64,000 nt of DNA, taken from assembly GCF_001941965.1 (NCBI RefSeq), contig NZ_MKZO01000047.1:1-64000 (forward strand), in the 5' to 3' direction. This DNA comes from Pseudomonas putida. Lineage in GTDB: Bacteria > Pseudomonadota > Gammaproteobacteria > Pseudomonadales > Pseudomonadaceae. Of the stretch, positions 61,870 through 64,000 are shown one piece after another (the stretch's first letter is position 1; every line of letters starts with the position of its first letter). Both the position numbers and the translations under genes were made by a program. The notes under the pieces are model-generated. The model saw only the letters and a list, made by a program, of their open reading frames with translations, had not been told where the DNA came from and did not search any database.

Positions 61870-62913
61870 ATGTCTATGAAAATGCGTGCGTGCGCGTTGG
61901 CTGTACTGTTCACGTTGGCGGCGGGCCATGCCCTGGCGGCGACTGACCCGCTTACGGTGATCTCCTTCGGCGGCGCGACCAAGGCTGCCCAGAGCCAGGC
62001 CTATTTCAAGCCGTTCGAGCAGAGCGGGGCGGGCAAGGTGGTGGCCGGCGACTATAACGGCGAACTGTCCAAGGTTAAGGCGATGGTCAGCGTCGGGCAG
62101 GTTTCCTGGGATGTCGTCGAGGTGGAAAGCCCGGAACTGCTGCGCGGCTGCGAGGAAGGCCTGTTCGAGAAGATCGACCCGGCCCTGCTCGGCAACGGCG
62201 AGCAGTACATCGCCAATACCGTCAGTGAATGCGGGGTGGCCAGCTATGTCTGGTCCATGGTCATGGCCTACAACCCCGCGAAGCTGGCGACGCCGCCGGC
62301 GTCCTGGGCGGATTTCTGGGACACCGTCAAGTACCCCGGCAAGCGCGGCCTGCGCAAAGGCGCCAAGTACACCCTCGAAGCGGCCTTGCTGGCCGACGGC
62401 GTCAGCCGCGCCGACCTCTATAAAGTGCTCGCTACCCCGGCGGGCGTGACCCGCGCCTTCGCCAAGCTCGACCAGATCAAGTCCTCGATCCAGTGGTGGG
62501 AGGCCGGCGCCCAGCCGCCGCAATGGCTGGCGGCCAATGACGTGGTGATGTCCGCCGCCTACAACGGGCGGATCGCCGTGGCGCAGAAGGAGGGCACCCC
62601 TCTGGGCATCGTCTGGAATGGCGGCCTCTACGACCCCGACCACTGGGCCATCGTCAAGGGCTCGCCGAACAAGGCATTGGCCGAGAAATTCATCGTCTTC
62701 GCCAGTCAGGCGCAGAACCAGAAAGTGTTCTCGTCGAACATTCCCTATGGTCCGGTCAACAAGCAGACCCTGAGCGCCTTGCCGGCGGATATCCAGGCGC
62801 AGTTGCCGACGGCGCCGGCCAACCTGGAACAGGGGCTGCTGGTGGATTCGGGCTTCTGGGTGGATCACGGCGAGGAGCTGGAGGAGCGCTTCAACGCCTG
62901 GGCGGCGCGCTAG
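61870..62913 (+). CDS. ABC transporter substrate-binding protein (spermidine/putrescine-like)
   Basis: 347-residue periplasmic type II binding protein. Signal peptide (CALAVLFTLAAGHALA), then LTVISFGGATKAAQSQAYFK, the opening strand of the polyamine/iron-type binding family. Middle segments ASWADFWDTVKYPGKRGLRK and IQWWEAGAQPPQWLAANDVV, and VFSSNIPYGPVNKQTLSALP near the end, fit PotD-like proteins for polyamines or opines. No permease or ATPase lies next to it in this window. ATG 61870 is preceded by AGGGAG. Confidence 0.85.
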   Translation: MSMKMRACALAVLFTLAAGHALAATDPLTVISFGGATKAAQSQAYFKPFEQSGAGKVVAGDYNGELSKVKAMVSVGQVSWDVVEVESPELLRGCEEGLFEKIDPALLGNGEQYIANTVSECGVASYVWSMVMAYNPAKLATPPASWADFWDTVKYPGKRGLRKGAKYTLEAALLADGVSRADLYKVLATPAGVTRAFAKLDQIKSSIQWWEAGAQPPQWLAANDVVMSAAYNGRIAVAQKEGTPLGIVWNGGLYDPDHWAIVKGSPNKALAEKFIVFASQAQNQKVFSSNIPYGPVNKQTLSALPADIQAQLPTAPANLEQGLLVDSGFWVDHGEELEERFNAWAAR

Positions 62914-63033
62914 CCTCGACCTGGCCGGCCGGTGCGGGTTTACCCGGACCGCCGGCAAGTCCGGCTTCCCGAGACATTTCCATCGTGGTTCGGCTATCGT
63001 CACCCCTCTCGATCCCTCGCCTGGACCCTCCCG

Positions 63034-63987
63034 ATGCACATAGTCATTCCCGACGATTACCAGCATGTGATTCGCACGCTCGACTGCTTCGCGCGACTGG
63101 CCGGCCACGAGGTCACCGTGCTTCACCACGTCCAGCCCGCATCCCTCGACGAACTCGCCGCGCGCTTCATCGATGCCGACGCCCTGGTGCTGACCCGCGA
63201 ACGCACCCGCATCGACGCCGCCTTGCTCGAGCGCTTGCCAAAACTCAGGCTGATCAGCCAGACCGGCAAGGTCTCCGGGCATATCGATCTGGACGCCTGC
63301 ACGGCCCGGGGCATCGTCGTTACCGAGGGGCGTGGCTCGCCGGTGGCACCGGCAGAACTGGCCTGGTCGCTGATCCTGAATGCTCGCCGGCAACTGGTTC
63401 CGGCGATCGACGCGTTCAGGCAGGGGCGCTGGCAGGTCAACCTGGGCCAGGCCGTGGCGGGCCAGACCCTGGGTATCTGGGGCTACGGCAAGATCGGCCA
63501 GCGTCTGGCGCGTTATGCCCGGGCGTTCGACATGCCGGTGCTGGTGTGGGGCAGCGAAACCAGCCGGGCGGCGGCTGAAGCCGAGGGTCATCGGGCTGCG
63601 CTGTCGCGGGAGGCGTTCTTTGCCGAGGCGGATATCGTCACGCTCAACCTGCGCCTGTCCGACAGCACCTGTCATGGGGTGACCTTCGAAGACCTCAGCC
63701 GGATGAAAACCGACGCCTTGCTGGTGAATGTCAGCCGCGCCGAACTGATCGCGCCGGGAGCCTTGCTACGGGCGCTGGATGCCGGGCGGCCGGGGTTTGC
63801 GGCGGTGGATGTGTATGAGCAGGAGCCATTGCTCGATCCGCAGCATCCGTTGCTCACGCATCCACGGGTGCTGGCGACACCGCACCTTGGCTACGTCGAG
63901 AAGAACGGGTACGAGTTGTATTTCGGTGATGCGTTCGACAATGTCGTGGCATTTTTCGAAGGCGTGCCGAAGAACGTCGCCAATTGA
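63034..63987 (+). CDS. D-2-hydroxyacid dehydrogenase (NAD-binding)
   Basis: 317 residues of the D-isomer hydroxyacid dehydrogenase family. The NAD loop is GQTLGIWGYGKIGQRLARYA (G-x-G-x-x-G), the catalytic Arg is in LLVNVSRAELIAPGALL, the Glu in VDVYEQEPLL and the His in ATPHLGYVEKNGY. Likely reduces a 2-keto acid or oxidises a D-hydroxy acid; SerA/phosphoglycerate dehydrogenase itself is larger. ATG 63034 is chosen because the longer frame starts in non-coding sequence. It stands 120 bp after the binding-protein gene. Confidence 0.9.
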   Translation: MHIVIPDDYQHVIRTLDCFARLAGHEVTVLHHVQPASLDELAARFIDADALVLTRERTRIDAALLERLPKLRLISQTGKVSGHIDLDACTARGIVVTEGRGSPVAPAELAWSLILNARRQLVPAIDAFRQGRWQVNLGQAVAGQTLGIWGYGKIGQRLARYARAFDMPVLVWGSETSRAAAEAEGHRAALSREAFFAEADIVTLNLRLSDSTCHGVTFEDLSRMKTDALLVNVSRAELIAPGALLRALDAGRPGFAAVDVYEQEPLLDPQHPLLTHPRVLATPHLGYVEKNGYELYFGDAFDNVVAFFEGVPKNVAN

Positions 63988-64000
63988 AACTCGGCTATTG

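Overview
The window is chromosomal DNA of a fluorescens/putida-type Pseudomonas. Supporting signs are the high GC content, the Pseudomonas-type REP palindromes (GGGAGCTGGCTTGCCAGCGA and its complement), TonB/FecI/FecR iron genes, an anthranilate dioxygenase locus and a DUF6124-type small gene. No rRNA, tRNA, CRISPR array or integrase was seen.

Region 1 (1-9.7 kb, minus strand) is one siderophore-acquisition operon. In transcription order it encodes two exporter-fold ABC half-transporters (YbtPQ/PchHI-like), two FecCD-type permeases, an ATPase, a binding lipoprotein and, after 115 bp, a TonB-dependent receptor. Six of the seven genes overlap their neighbour by 4-10 bp. A promoter overlapped by a perfect 8-bp inverted repeat lies between the operon and a divergent TetR-family gene (9764-10375). 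A soluble GAF histidine kinase follows (10448-11854).

Region 2 (11.87-35.5 kb) is a two-partner-secretion, contact-dependent inhibition (CDI) locus: cdiB, a giant cdiA (7197 codons, about 21.6 kb) and a 20-bp-overlapping immunity gene. CdiA has a TPS domain, roughly 4300 residues of FHA repeats with a recurring superrepeat, a Thr/Pro-rich RDT-repeat segment, a second FHA region, a pretoxin region, a Hint domain and a C-terminal toxin of about 160 residues.

Region 3 (35.5-42.35 kb) is a lower-GC array of displaced toxin/immunity cassettes. Most cassettes are the 3' end of a toxin reading frame, from 7 codons up to a full toxin domain, overlapping or abutting an immunity gene. The cassettes are separated by about 70-bp palindromes whose ends read AAAAGGGGACAGATTTATTT. 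The same ends flank a REP-associated tyrosine transposase (RAYT, 40913-41611) inside the array. One cassette carries 295 bp of cdiA pretoxin sequence in front of a different toxin, so recombination could exchange the CdiA toxin. This array is the most unusual feature of the window.

Region 4 (42.4-49.8 kb) is ordinary accessory/core sequence: an alpha/beta hydrolase with an apparent 3' frameshift, a DUF6124-like gene downstream of a long structured inverted repeat, a small P-loop kinase-like protein, a glutathione transferase, and a FecI-FecR-TonB receptor signalling set with a candidate Fur box.

Region 5 (49.9-61.5 kb) looks like a complete indole-to-muconate pathway. An iifABCD-like operon (dienelactone-hydrolase-like/SnoaL protein, short-chain dehydrogenase, flavin monooxygenase, flavin reductase) plus an outer-membrane channel would make anthranilate from indole. 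antABC and catA would take anthranilate through catechol to cis,cis-muconate. A divergent AraC/XylS regulator (antR-like) and a PAS chemoreceptor sit in the same locus. The window ends with a periplasmic binding protein and a D-2-hydroxyacid dehydrogenase.
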